Source: Saccoglossus kowalevskii (lineage: Eukaryota; Hemichordata; Enteropneusta; Harrimaniidae). From it: a stretch of 27,710 bases of DNA. Below the pieces are notes generated by a model. That model did not search any database and was not told where the DNA came from. It saw only the letters and a program-made list of their open reading frames with translations. The number at the start of each line of letters is the position of its first letter. Positions within the stretch are counted from its first letter, which is position 1. The DNA is taken from the NCBI RefSeq assembly GCF_000003605.2, contig NW_003123425.1:282454-310163 (forward strand), written 5' to 3'. Below are positions 1 through 9,258 of this stretch, piece by piece. Made by a program: the position numbers and the translations under genes.

Positions 1-215
1 GCTATCTGTTCATTGTCTACAGGTAAACCGAAACGTTGACGTTCTTGTTGTTAACTTAAAATCTTCTTCTTCGTCGCATTGAGAGCAAAATCTCTCAATG
101 TCATCGTTGTACTAATTTGAATCTCAAAGAGCATTCTCATGCACATTTGAAGTGGCACAATCTCACGCACAACCGAAACAGTCACTAAAAATCTCTTGCA
201 ATTTAATCGTTTTAT
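1..215. other. left-edge stretch, no supported gene
   Basis: An open frame runs on the - strand (about 284 to 51, 77 codons), with a fairly hydrophilic, methionine-rich C-terminal half ending in a Lys run. I recognise no family, and its 5' part overlaps the foldback repeat that follows. No splice or promoter context supports it. It is most likely chance or old repeat sequence. Confidence 0.3.
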
Positions 216-357
216 GCATGGGGATGCGTGGTATAAGCCGTTAATCGCAACTCGTTGTCGTGCGTTTACAACTATAAAGGCCACAGTTAAACGGTGGCCT
301 TTATAGTTATAAACGCACTCAAACTCGTGCGATTAACTATACATATCACTCATGGAC
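216..357. repeat. foldback (inverted) repeat, MITE-like
   Basis: Two arms, 240-284 and 294-337, are near-perfect reverse complements with a few mismatches around a 9-base loop (285-293). The matching core is ACTATAAAGGCCAC on the left and GTGGCCTTTATAGT on the right. A weaker match continues outward on both sides (about 217-239 against 338-354). There is no coding capacity. A small foldback DNA transposon (MITE) is the simplest reading, but I could not define a target-site duplication. Confidence 0.7.
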
Positions 358-818
358 TTGGCTTCACTTTAAAACAGAAAGAAGCACAATACCACAATGC
401 GAGCAGTTATTGTAGTATAGTCGCGCGATAAATCTTGATACAACATATGGTTTCGTGCATGCAGTCTTGAAAAATTGACAAACACAAAAATATTAAAATT
501 ATTTCAATAGTTATTCGGGAACTATAGAAAATTACGTGCAATATAGTAGAAAAAGTTCCAGCAAACGATGCATTTTAATATTTGACATTTATCATAATTT
601 TTAGTACACTGAACAAAAGAAATGAAACAGATAAAGTACACTATTATGTAACACTTAAACCTGTACCAAATTAATATGTTAATATGTAAACTTAATAATG
701 TATGCTCGTTGGTGCAGTGAATTATTAAACATAAAGCTCCTGGTGAGTGAGGTTCTTGTACCTTACGAAGCAGTGCTGACGAGTTTCAATATACATGTAG
801 TTGTGAATTAATTCCTCT
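358..818. other. non-coding, nothing seen
   Basis: AT-rich sequence without a convincing open frame, splice-site pair or repeat. Confidence 0.5.
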
Positions 819-858
819 GTTACCGTATATATATATATATATATATATATACGGTAAC
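819..858. repeat. (TA)n microsatellite inside a perfect palindrome
   Basis: GTTACCGT at 819-826 and its exact reverse complement ACGGTAAC at 851-858 enclose an uninterrupted TA run, so the full 40 bases form a perfect palindrome. It sits at the left edge of duplication copy A, and copy B has no equivalent TA run. Confidence 0.85.
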
Positions 859-859
859 G

Positions 860-1590
860 GCAACGGTGAAACTTAGCTTATTTAAATCGGTCAAATTGTG
901 CGTCCACTTAAAGATCCATGACTCCGAAACATGTGCAAAGGTTTATTTTGAGTGCAGTCATTAGGTACCACCAATACCACCATTTACTCTATCGGCGTCA
1001 TACAGTTATCAGCAATTACATGTCTTTCCATCATATTTTATATGAAACACGAAGTTTGGGGACGCATCTCAATAATGTTAAATGTTGTGAAGATTTGTTT
1101 ACTAAGAACCGATAACATGAGGATATGGGCATCTACTAAAACATTACATACACACTAAAACATTGATAATAGAAAACCTGACAAAAATGTGTTTTGTGAA
1201 TATGCGTTTCCAGGCAAAAATTCTATTAAATACATATGGTTTAAACAAATTAAAACAATGTTTTGCTCTTAGTTACCTGTTTTTGGAGAAATTCACCCAA
1301 AACTAACATTGTCACCTAAGGAGTTTCATTTAGTACCACATCGATCATACATTTATTTAGTTAGGTATACATAAACATTCAAGGTAAAATTGATAACAAA
1401 TTGTAACATTGACCGGACAACTGTCGATGATGGGGATAGATACCTTTTAGATGATTATATATATATATATATATATATATATCAACACCCACTTTATTCT
1501 TTATTTTAACAATCTGCCACATCTTTCTAAATTCTCTTTTAACTCTTTTGAATTTCACAGTTGAATAGGTGAATAAGAGGGAAATTGGGG
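860..1590. repeat. duplication block A1 (matches 15665-16200)
   Basis: The sequence is clearly related to 15665-16200 in the same orientation. Shared words include AACATGTGCAAAG (near 927 and 15740), ATATGAAACAC, TCTCAATAATGTTA, ACCTGACAAA, and TCTGCCACATCTTTCTAAATT with the following TTTTGAATTTCACAGTTGA. By eye the aligned parts are similar but carry many substitutions and indels, so the duplication is old. The small overlapping frames within it are not conserved as proteins between copies. Confidence 0.85.
1457..1482. repeat. (TA)n microsatellite
   Basis: Pure TA/AT dinucleotide run within block A1. The corresponding place in copy B lacks it, so it expanded after the duplication. Confidence 0.85.
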
Positions 1591-1599
1591 CGTTATACC

Positions 1600-2395
1600 C
1601 TAAAAGTACAAATGTTTTTTACGTATTAATAAATATTAGTTGCATATACTAAAGATGAATGAAAGTAGATATGTTTTTAAGTGTTATTAATTTCAGTATT
1701 GTAAATCTCAAAGTAATCAACAATGTTGGGCATTATCAGTTAAAAAATATTATTTTCATACGGTATGGGGGAAGCTTGGCTATCACAGGGGTGGGAAATG
1801 AATTGACATTTTTAAATATATTCAAGCAACGTTGCAGAGACGTAGACTTGCAACAGTGGTCAGCTGCAGTAAATGACAGCCCGAAACTTGTAACATATAG
1901 ATGTTTTAAAACCATTTCTGGCTGCGAGAGTTATTTACTTAATTTTGATAGAGGACATTTGTTAAATGTGCTTCGTACGTTTAGAATATCAGCACATACT
2001 TTACACATTGAGACAGGCAGGAGACAAAACGTTTCTAGAAATGAACGATACTGTAATTTTTGTCGTGATATCGGTGAAGACGAGTTTCATTTTCTGTTAT
2101 GCTGTCCACTTTATTCTGAAATGGGGGAAATATACTTACCAGCTTATTATTATACTTACCCAGATCCAATTAAATTTAATAGCTTGATGAAAACAAATAA
2201 CAAACATTTACAGAGAAACATAGCATGCTATTTAATACAGGCATATAATATACGAGATAGTATTTAAAAAATGTGTTTTTCTTCTCTTTTGTAACCTTTA
2301 CTAGCACTTCTTGTACTTATTATTTTTGTAACATTCTTTGTACATAAGACCGGAGGCCAAAGTACTGAATAAATTATTATTATTACTATAAAGTG
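1600..2395 (+). mobile_element. 5'-truncated non-LTR retrotransposon (LINE) 3' end
   Basis: The frame 1659-2267 encodes the C-terminal tail of a LINE polyprotein. It shows a VGNELTFLNIFKQR segment, then KLVTYRCFK, and a zinc-knuckle-like region with CNFC, EDEFHFLL and CCPLY (a CxxC...H...C pattern as in zf-RVT tails), ending in a basic/polar helix before the stop at 2267. The 3' UTR ends with GACCGGAGGCCAAAGTACTG, AATAAA and a (TTA)n tail near 2375-2395, typical of invertebrate LINEs. Near 1790 the sequence GEAWLSQG is in another frame from VGNEL, so at least one frameshift is present. Most of the element (endonuclease, RT core) is missing. The homologous site in copy B (near 16200) has no insert, which bounds the element to roughly 1600-2450. 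The clade (CR1/L2-like or other) is not certain. Confidence 0.85.
1659..2267 (+). pseudogene. LINE polyprotein C-terminal fragment (zf-RVT-like tail)
   Basis: This 202-codon open frame is the coding part of the truncated LINE. Residues about 30-70 match the post-RT region of LINE polyproteins (VGNELTFLNIFKQR, then QQWSAAVNDSPKLVTY). Residues about 130-160 carry the CNFC...HFLLCCPLY zinc-binding-like motif. The nominal N-terminal start is not meaningful, because the frame begins upstream of recognisable homology and a frameshift lies near 1790. The host gene context does not use it. Confidence 0.8.
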
Positions 2396-2640
2396 AACCT
2401 TGGAGAATGGTAGTGTTTGCAAATACTGTACATTTGTTCAACATCAGAGTTTTCCATTATAATAGACAGAATATAATCAATAATTGTATTGCTACATATT
2501 AATCAAGTATGCCTTTACGTGCACTTATAGTAATCATAGATAGTCAGAGCCATAGCCCACTTCAATGATATTCTTACCATCTCAAAAGCAAAAACAAAAG
2601 TATATTTGTGATCATTCTGGCGGAATTGTTTTTGTGTTCT
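2396..2640. repeat. duplication block A2 (matches 16210-16420)
   Basis: After the LINE tail, homology to copy B resumes near 2450. Shared words are TATGCCTTTA(A)CGTGCACT, AGTCAGAGCC(A/G)TAG, CTTCAATG and CTCTAAATTGT. The split of one copy-B stretch into A1 and A2 around the LINE is the empty-site evidence for the insertion. Confidence 0.75.
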
Positions 2641-5300
2641 CTAAATTGTTTTGATTAGTATATACAAAGAAATACAATACATTACTCTATCGCGTTTTTG
2701 TATACGGTATCGCGGGTATAAAGGTGATCATCATTTCACTAATTAACTCACAGGTAATTTTTTATTACTTTTTTTACATTATACTCATTTGGTATTTATG
2801 TGTGTTATTCTACTTGATTTTTATCATGTTAAAAACCAGTGCAGAGAATGTGTATTTCCACTACGTACCTGCAATAATCGATATAGAGGCGACATCCAGC
2901 AACGGCGTGTTGGTACAACTATGTATTTAAAGTTAATGATGACAACATCGAGGTTACATCGGTTTAGTTAGTAAGTAAAACGGAAAAACAGATCTGTTAT
3001 TACCGTCATTATAATTTAAAATACAGTACGACGAATCATAGTACCATAAATGATTAAAGAATGCGTTTTTTTATTGTAAAAAACAACTTGTATTCAAATT
3101 AAAACTTTTATATATGTGATACACGTCTTTTGAAATTTAAGTGCAATCCTTTTCCTCAGAAAGAATTCGCTGATAGACACTGATGAGATACAGCTTGATA
3201 CTTTATCATAGAGGGCGCAGTTCGCTCTCGGATTGAGTTGCTCTTTCTGATAGATATGCGTTTGACCCACAAAGAACTTTTCCAATAATATAGTGTTAAT
3301 GTTAATCATAATATTAAGAATTTAAATATATAATAATAATTCTACTAACGAACACGAAGAGGCATAAATGTAATTCATAACATTTTGAACAATTTGATAT
3401 CAAGAGCACTTTCTTTAATGTCTTTTTAATTTTCTACTCTATTTATAGATTTTACGATTGGGTATGTACTATACTACATATCAGAAATATCCGGTAAGCC
3501 ACATATATCACCAAACACAATAAGAAAGGTGCAGTGCAGAATTCATAATAACGGACATTTTTACACAAAAGATCCTATAGAAAATATTGACACAGTTAAA
3601 TTAATAATTGTCACGTTTTCACAAACTTGCATACAGTTATATTAAAAACCATAGTCTCGCTATTCTGCATGCTTATGTTTGAAGTTTAACACGTTATAAG
3701 TACAAGCAGTAAACCAGGATCTGGCATTACATGATGTTATTATAACAAGTTCAGACTGCAAAATGTTCGTTACAAGTTCATTGTTTACTGTGGACTACCA
3801 ATAGTCCAATACTCCACTTCACAGTCTTTCAATTCGACTGCGCACAATGCACCTATGTACCATGCGTTACGACGGCGTGAACGCCTTGCAAGTCGAGTAA
3901 CGAATAACCACGAATAGAGAACTGTTGACATTACACTGCAGATTTAGCAAACTAATCTGTCACTGTCAAAGCAAACCCATCTGTCACTCCAAATTGCACT
4001 AGTAAAATTCAATACATCCACCTACATGTGACTGTAGATTACATAATACGTATTTATTTGATTAAATTACACAGCACCAACTCAAACGTTTTTCACAATA
4101 CTACAACATACATTCACAAATTATAATAGTCTATATAACAAAAATAAATAACAACAAATTAGTAAATACGACATCGGAAATCAAAGTTCAACATTAACAT
4201 TATCATTTAAGCATTTGAAAACGAAATAGTTCATATACACATAGTAATTGGAAATGATTCAACCAACATTCTTAAAAACACAAGTGTATTTTACACTGAA
4301 ATAACAATATATGAATTTCTTTTTCATTTACATAGTTTGATAAATGTATTTTTTAGCTGGCTGTTATATTTATGTATTCATATGCAGTCGAATTAGTGTT
4401 GTCTCTGCATTGACCATTATAAACACTGAAGTATATTCTTTATGTTTGAAGAGATTACATATTGTTGTGGTTCTTCAGTTGTTAGGAAAGTATCAAGTTT
4501 AAATAACTTTCGAAGAGAATGTATTTCTCTAAAAATAGCATCGAGGTAATTTTATACTGTTTATCCCAGATATTTATGTCAAAATATATGAATATGAGTA
4601 GGCTTAGACACATTACTGACACACAATTTGACACATGCACATTTATCTAATATAACATATGTTTTATTTTGTATTCTTTATTAAAAATGACGTGAAATTT
4701 TTACAAGAAACGAAACTGGACTTACGGAAACCGTTGAAAAAATGAATGATTACATAATTACTATCCAGTTCAAATTTAGAAATTTTGGTTATGATTTACG
4801 CTTACAATGAATGAAATATGTACACTGTCATTTTCGAAAATTTGTAATAGTTAGCATATTTATCTAATCACAATAAAGTTCCGAAAAAGTTAACAATATA
4901 AAGAATATGTTATAGAAATTCAAAAACATTTGCTAAAGGCCGCGAGTATATACGGTGTATTAGGTGTATGTCGTTCATAATGCTTAGACCGAGTTGACCT
5001 TCTTGTACGTAATACAACTATCAAAATAATATATCACCTTTGTTGTTTTGAACTTAATAAGAAAACACCCAGTCATTGGAAATTGTACATTAGGTGTGCA
5101 CTGGGGCAGTGGTTTCTCTATATATGCAGCATAATATACTATGTACAACTAATTTGTTTATCAATGATAGACTTTGCGTGCAAAACAGAAGACATGCAAC
5201 AATTCAATTGATTGACAGAGAAAAAACGTAGTAAGACATTTATTTTTTAACACACCACACCTAATACTACATGTGAATTCCCGATACAATTTTATGTTTA
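2641..5300. other. long gene-less stretch, copy A only
   Basis: AT-rich, with no frame that resembles a known family. Copy B has only about 400 bases between the flanking homologous blocks (16420-16840), so about 2.2 kb here was either inserted in A or deleted in B. I see no TIR, LTR or LINE tail that would decide which. Short frames at 2724-2971 (hydrophobic) and 3094-3309 (- strand) look like chance. Confidence 0.5.
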
Positions 5301-6449
5301 AAATTGGCTACAATGGTGTAATCTCAATTGTCGGGAATCGAGTTGCGGAAATTAATTGCGGGTACTCACTGATATTTCGTAAATGTAATCTCACCTTTTA
5401 GATGTTCTATATGTAGTTTACAACTCATCCCGATCATCACCGAAATTAGTTTCAGAAATTTGTTGTCATTTGATAATTGTGGATAATTAGATAATTTTCA
5501 GCATTGGGAATGGAATACATACTAGTAAACTGTATGTTGTAATAATTATAATTCCATGATATTTCACCATAAAAAAGTTTTGATATTCAATTGCCAATTA
5601 AAACGAACCATATGTTAGATAGATCGTGTTTATGCAACAACTGATGCTAGAAAATTGGTTGTTTTTATTATACTGTGTATTTGGTCTTAAATCTACCATA
5701 TCAATAAATGCAGTGTTAATTGTTACAGTCTTGTAAAACTAGTTAAATGACAAGATAATAATCAATTGTGTAAGAATATTTGAACATCGGTCTTCTGTGA
5801 TTGATTTTAATATATCATGATGTTCAACATATACTTTACCACTGTAATACAATATAGTGCATTTCAAGTTCATGTTTTCAAGTTGCATGGTTTCTATAAT
5901 ATCTGTGGCTATAAGAGTATGATATCGGTAGGATTATGCAGATGATCTCAAAGCTTAATTTTTCCGACCATATTTTAGGTTTCAGCATATGGTCTACTCT
6001 CTTCAACTCGATATAATCTACTATATCGGTAAATGTTAAATACGTGACAATGTGCACTACTGATAATAATTTAAACTACTTCACTAATTTAACAACAAAA
6101 TATGCACTTGGAAGCTCACAGCTTTTTTCATTTTTTATTGGCAAAAATATCGTTCACATTGAGGTAAAGATGTATGTTAAACCTAGTCCTCTATCTTTGT
6201 AAGATAAAATATATTTTAAACTATCGACATCGTTTCAGCATCATCACTGCGCGGTGCGAATTTTATTTATAGAATATGTTTCATATTTATTTAAATCAAC
6301 AATTTCGATTTTACGACAGATTGTCAAACTGTTTACATGCCGTATTTTTACACTTAATTTGAAAACGTCGTCAGGTGAATGTCAAAAGGATATTTAACAC
6401 AGATTTGAGTATGAAACTCACACCACCCATACACAGTGTGTATTATTAT

Positions 6450-6543
6450 ACTCTATTTCTTTGAAGGATTAGTTGTTTGTACTCGATTTCTTTGAAGCAT
6501 TAGTTGTTTTTAATCTATTTCTTTGAAAGATTAGTTGTATTTT
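6450..6543. repeat. three-copy minisatellite, unit about 32-36 bp
   Basis: The motif CTATTTCTTTGAAGGATTAG followed by TTGTTTTTA occurs three times in tandem with small changes. The copy-B counterpart (about 17675-17735) has two units, so the array changed length after the duplication. Confidence 0.8.
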
Positions 6544-6688
6544 AAAGCATATGGCATTTAGTATAATCTCCAAATGATTATAATGTCAGCAAAGGTGAAG
6601 TTGCCTAAATTCTGATTCATGGCCTACCATTTATATTTGATTGTCTATGTCATGTTAACAAAGTGTTAACTGCTTGATTTCAAACTTG

Positions 6689-6719
6689 CCACAACAACAA
6701 CAACAACAACAACAACAAC
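6689..6719. repeat. (CAA)n microsatellite
   Basis: About ten CAA triplets follow TTGCCA. The copy-B counterpart near 17885 has only two or three, showing expansion in A (or contraction in B). Confidence 0.9.
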
Positions 6720-6879
6720 TTGGTATAGCAATGAATCCGATGTTTTTGGAATCATGCAGAAATTATTATTTAGTACCAGCATGATTTGTAATAGGTGGAG
6801 TCTCTCATGAATAATTAATCAATCATTGGAAAAGGTGTGAAATCCACTTAAATGCGACAAATACTCAGAATTCGCACTA

Positions 6880-6930
6880 GACATTGAAAAAGCAATCTGT
6901 TGAGCAATCTGATATACGGCTCCATGAATG
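6880..6930 (+). promoter_or_regulatory. possible first exon end with conserved splice donor
   Basis: The sequence CCATGAATG is followed by GTAAGTGTTC (donor at 6931). The copy-B counterpart reads TCATGAGAG then GTAAGTGTTC (donor at 18093). Both copies keep an ATG six bases into a phase-1 exon end, and the first firm exon of the NIDO gene (9079) starts in the matching phase. Either a direct join or a join through an unseen signal-peptide exon would work. A direct join gives no signal peptide, so I regard this as a candidate only. Confidence 0.35.
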
Positions 6931-7399
6931 GTAAGTGTTCATTCCATATGTACACGTTTTGCTATGACCCTTTTTATGTTTTTACCCTTAGAAAAATGCT
7001 TGTTTTGACAAATATTGCCTTCGCCTGCGTTTTCCGTCCACAACGTCGTAATACGCCGGCTTGTCACTTTGGAACTACAAATGTCTGGGTGCATCCTTGG
7101 TTCTACTGTAGTATATATCCAATCACTGTGTCAAATTAACCAACAATAAGTCACCAATGCTCATCGTTTATTTACGTTTTGTGTCACCACAACGTGGCTA
7201 TCAGCAATGTACGAGTTCCTGGCAGTGTAATACTGACACTTTACTGTGATCTCGTCAGTATATATATGTTTTACTATGGGATTCATGCATTACCAGACTA
7301 TTATTCGTTATTCACTGTTTTAAAATATTATTACATTTTTAATAATTTCACTGATATTATCATTCTTAGTGACTAGATAATGTTTCGATTGATTGGTCG

Positions 7400-9078
7400 A
7401 TTGAAAATAATTCATATACCATATGTGTCTTGACTTTACTTAGATTTTGCACAATAAAGTCAATATCTGAACAAAATAAAAATTAAATTACATTTTTAAC
7501 AGGGCAAACAAGAACAGTATGGATCTGTACAATTTTGAAAGTGTCTACGTGATTAAGTATACATATGTTCCCGTATATTGTTATAATTTATAGTTTTCTG
7601 TAAATGGTCCGTGTCGTATTTATCGTCTATTCTTTAAATGGTCATATGTACATCGGAAGAAATTTTTTGGCATGGTCATCTCAATTGCTGACATGACACT
7701 CGGGCACCTGTTTGATTACGGGGCGATTAAAGAAATTAAGAAAATGGCTGCCACTGGGAATATCCACGGTATAGTGATGCAATACCCACCAAAACAAACA
7801 GTTTTTCGTAACAGTTATCACTCTGGAAATAAAACATATTTTATGGCATTACGAATTTGGTTTGAGTTACTTATGAATAACTTGATTACATTGGTCATTT
7901 TGCTCACGGACTCAGGTATAATGGCATTTTCGCATACTGTATTATATTCAGGACACCTCCTTTTGATTTTTGTTGATAAAATCTTGGAAGACTGAACCTC
8001 GCCTTCACTGAAGTTCATTGACTCGAATCGCCTAACCAAGTGGTATTGTTGTAAACACTCAATGGCACTTTGCGTTCTGTTGGAATATTCTTATAACTTC
8101 TTTTTTCAGTATTCTATTGGATAATATTTCTAAAATGTACAAAATCCGAAGCCCTTGGGGTGCTAACAGGGATCAATGAAAGATCTATTGTAGATTAATT
8201 ACACAATGAAGAAATGCAACTTTATTATTGTACAGGGTTTTACAATAGAGATCCCTAATTTGACATACAATCATTGCATTGAACAGATTGGTTACTGTTA
8301 GTGTGTATTGTTTGCACATTACAGTTCAGAATGCCTTATTCACAGTGTGCTATCGAAAGTAAATTCACGTACTTACTATTAAACCAATCAGTAATAATGG
8401 CCAATTTTGAACGAACTAAGCTTAGAAATAGAAAGAATGGTTATTGATATGTCTCTAAACGCGTTATATTTATTTTTACGTTTTAATTTATAAAATATAT
8501 TGTTGAAATTGACAATCTGTAGATTTTATAGTAGGGAATTTTGTTTAGGGTGTCGATTCTTGTTTGTAAGCGTTCGAAGCCCTACAATTCTATTTTTGAA
8601 TTTTTCATATTTGGACATGGTTGACTGTCTACTGCAACAAAAATAATTAAAAATAATTTGAAAATATCAAAATACTATGCTATACGTAATTGTTTTGTCT
8701 TAAAATGGGTAGTGTCCACGTTTTAGATATTCATCTGGTGAGATAGTTTCAAACCTGCATAGCTTCTGGAAATTTAGAAATTAGGAATTTTTGCACTATG
8801 TTTGCACTATGTAGGGAGAACATTCAGATTTGTTATTATAATGTTTTGTTCTTTATCAATGATGAAAGAAGTGTCAAGTAATTTACAATCAATGTACCAT
8901 TCATTAATTTCCATTATTTATTTACAACATTTTATTGCATTTGTTATGATAATTTGAGCGAGTTTACTTAGTATGTTATATTTATAGTAAAGCTTCGAAA
9001 TTTTATCAGTGTAAAGACAAGACTTTATGCTCATAAAACCTACATAAAACCTGCATCTATACTATAATTTTGTTTCAG
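7400..9078. other. gene-less stretch upstream of NIDO exons
   Basis: It contains a short segment (7475-7530) related to 22195-22265 in copy B, centred on an acceptor-like TTTTTAACAG followed by GGCAAACAAGAACAGTA. Neither copy gives a shared reading frame there. The open frame 7672-7995 is hydrophobic at its C-terminal end but has no splice signals or known family. A signal-peptide exon for the downstream gene would be expected here, but I could not find one. Confidence 0.4.
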
Positions 9079-9258
9079 ATCTCAAGTTGAGAATGCAAGC
9101 AAACTGCCAAGTGTTTTACTCTTACGGTACATTACTAAATGACGGCGATTATAAAACTGGCTTTGATGATGATTCTTACAGTTATTCATATTCTAATTAT
9201 GGCATTTACCATTCTGAGAACATGCAATCAACCTACAATCCATGTTCTGATGACTGCA
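9079..9258 (+). CDS. exon: Cys/Tyr/Asp-rich N-terminal module
   Basis: The acceptor TTTTGTTTCAG precedes 9079 and the donor GTAAGT follows 9258. The exon starts with two bases and ends with one, so it is phase 1 on both sides. It encodes about 60 residues with CQVFYSYGTLLNDGDY near the start, a DDDSYSYSYSNYG low-complexity stretch, and CSDDC at the end. The start resembles the beginning of the NIDO domain in the next exon (CNKFYPYGSVFND), suggesting an internal duplication of the first NIDO strand. Phase 1-1 makes it a symmetric, shufflable module. It is probably not the first coding exon. Confidence 0.75.

Larger units (their letters stand above)
5310..7380. repeat. duplication block A3 (matches 16840-18270 and 19105-19330)
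   Basis: The longest homologous non-coding block. Anchors include GGTACTCACTGATATTT (near 5361 and 16876), AAGATAATAATCAATTGTGTAA (near 5752 and 17082), GATTTTAATATATCATG, TATGATATCGGTA, ATTTATTTAAATCAACA, AAGCATATGGCATTTAGTATAAT and CTGTGATCTCGTCAGTATATATAT (near 7247 and 19198). Order and orientation are kept. In copy B the block is split by a LINE. No protein frame is conserved across it, so it was probably the upstream region or first intron of the lectin gene. Confidence 0.85.

Noticed and set aside
51-284. 77-codon open frame on the - strand
   Set aside because: No recognised family, and it overlaps the foldback repeat.
918-1158. Two overlapping short frames
   Set aside because: They lie in duplication block A1 and are not kept as reading frames in copy B.
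7503-7560. Acceptor-like site conserved in copy B (22232), considered as exon 2 of the lectin gene
   Set aside because: In the phase required by the upstream donor, copy A hits a stop after about 15 codons and the two copies do not share a protein sequence.
7672-7995. 107-codon open frame with a hydrophobic C-terminal half, considered as a signal-peptide or membrane exon
   Set aside because: No splice sites in suitable phase, no counterpart in copy B, no family similarity.
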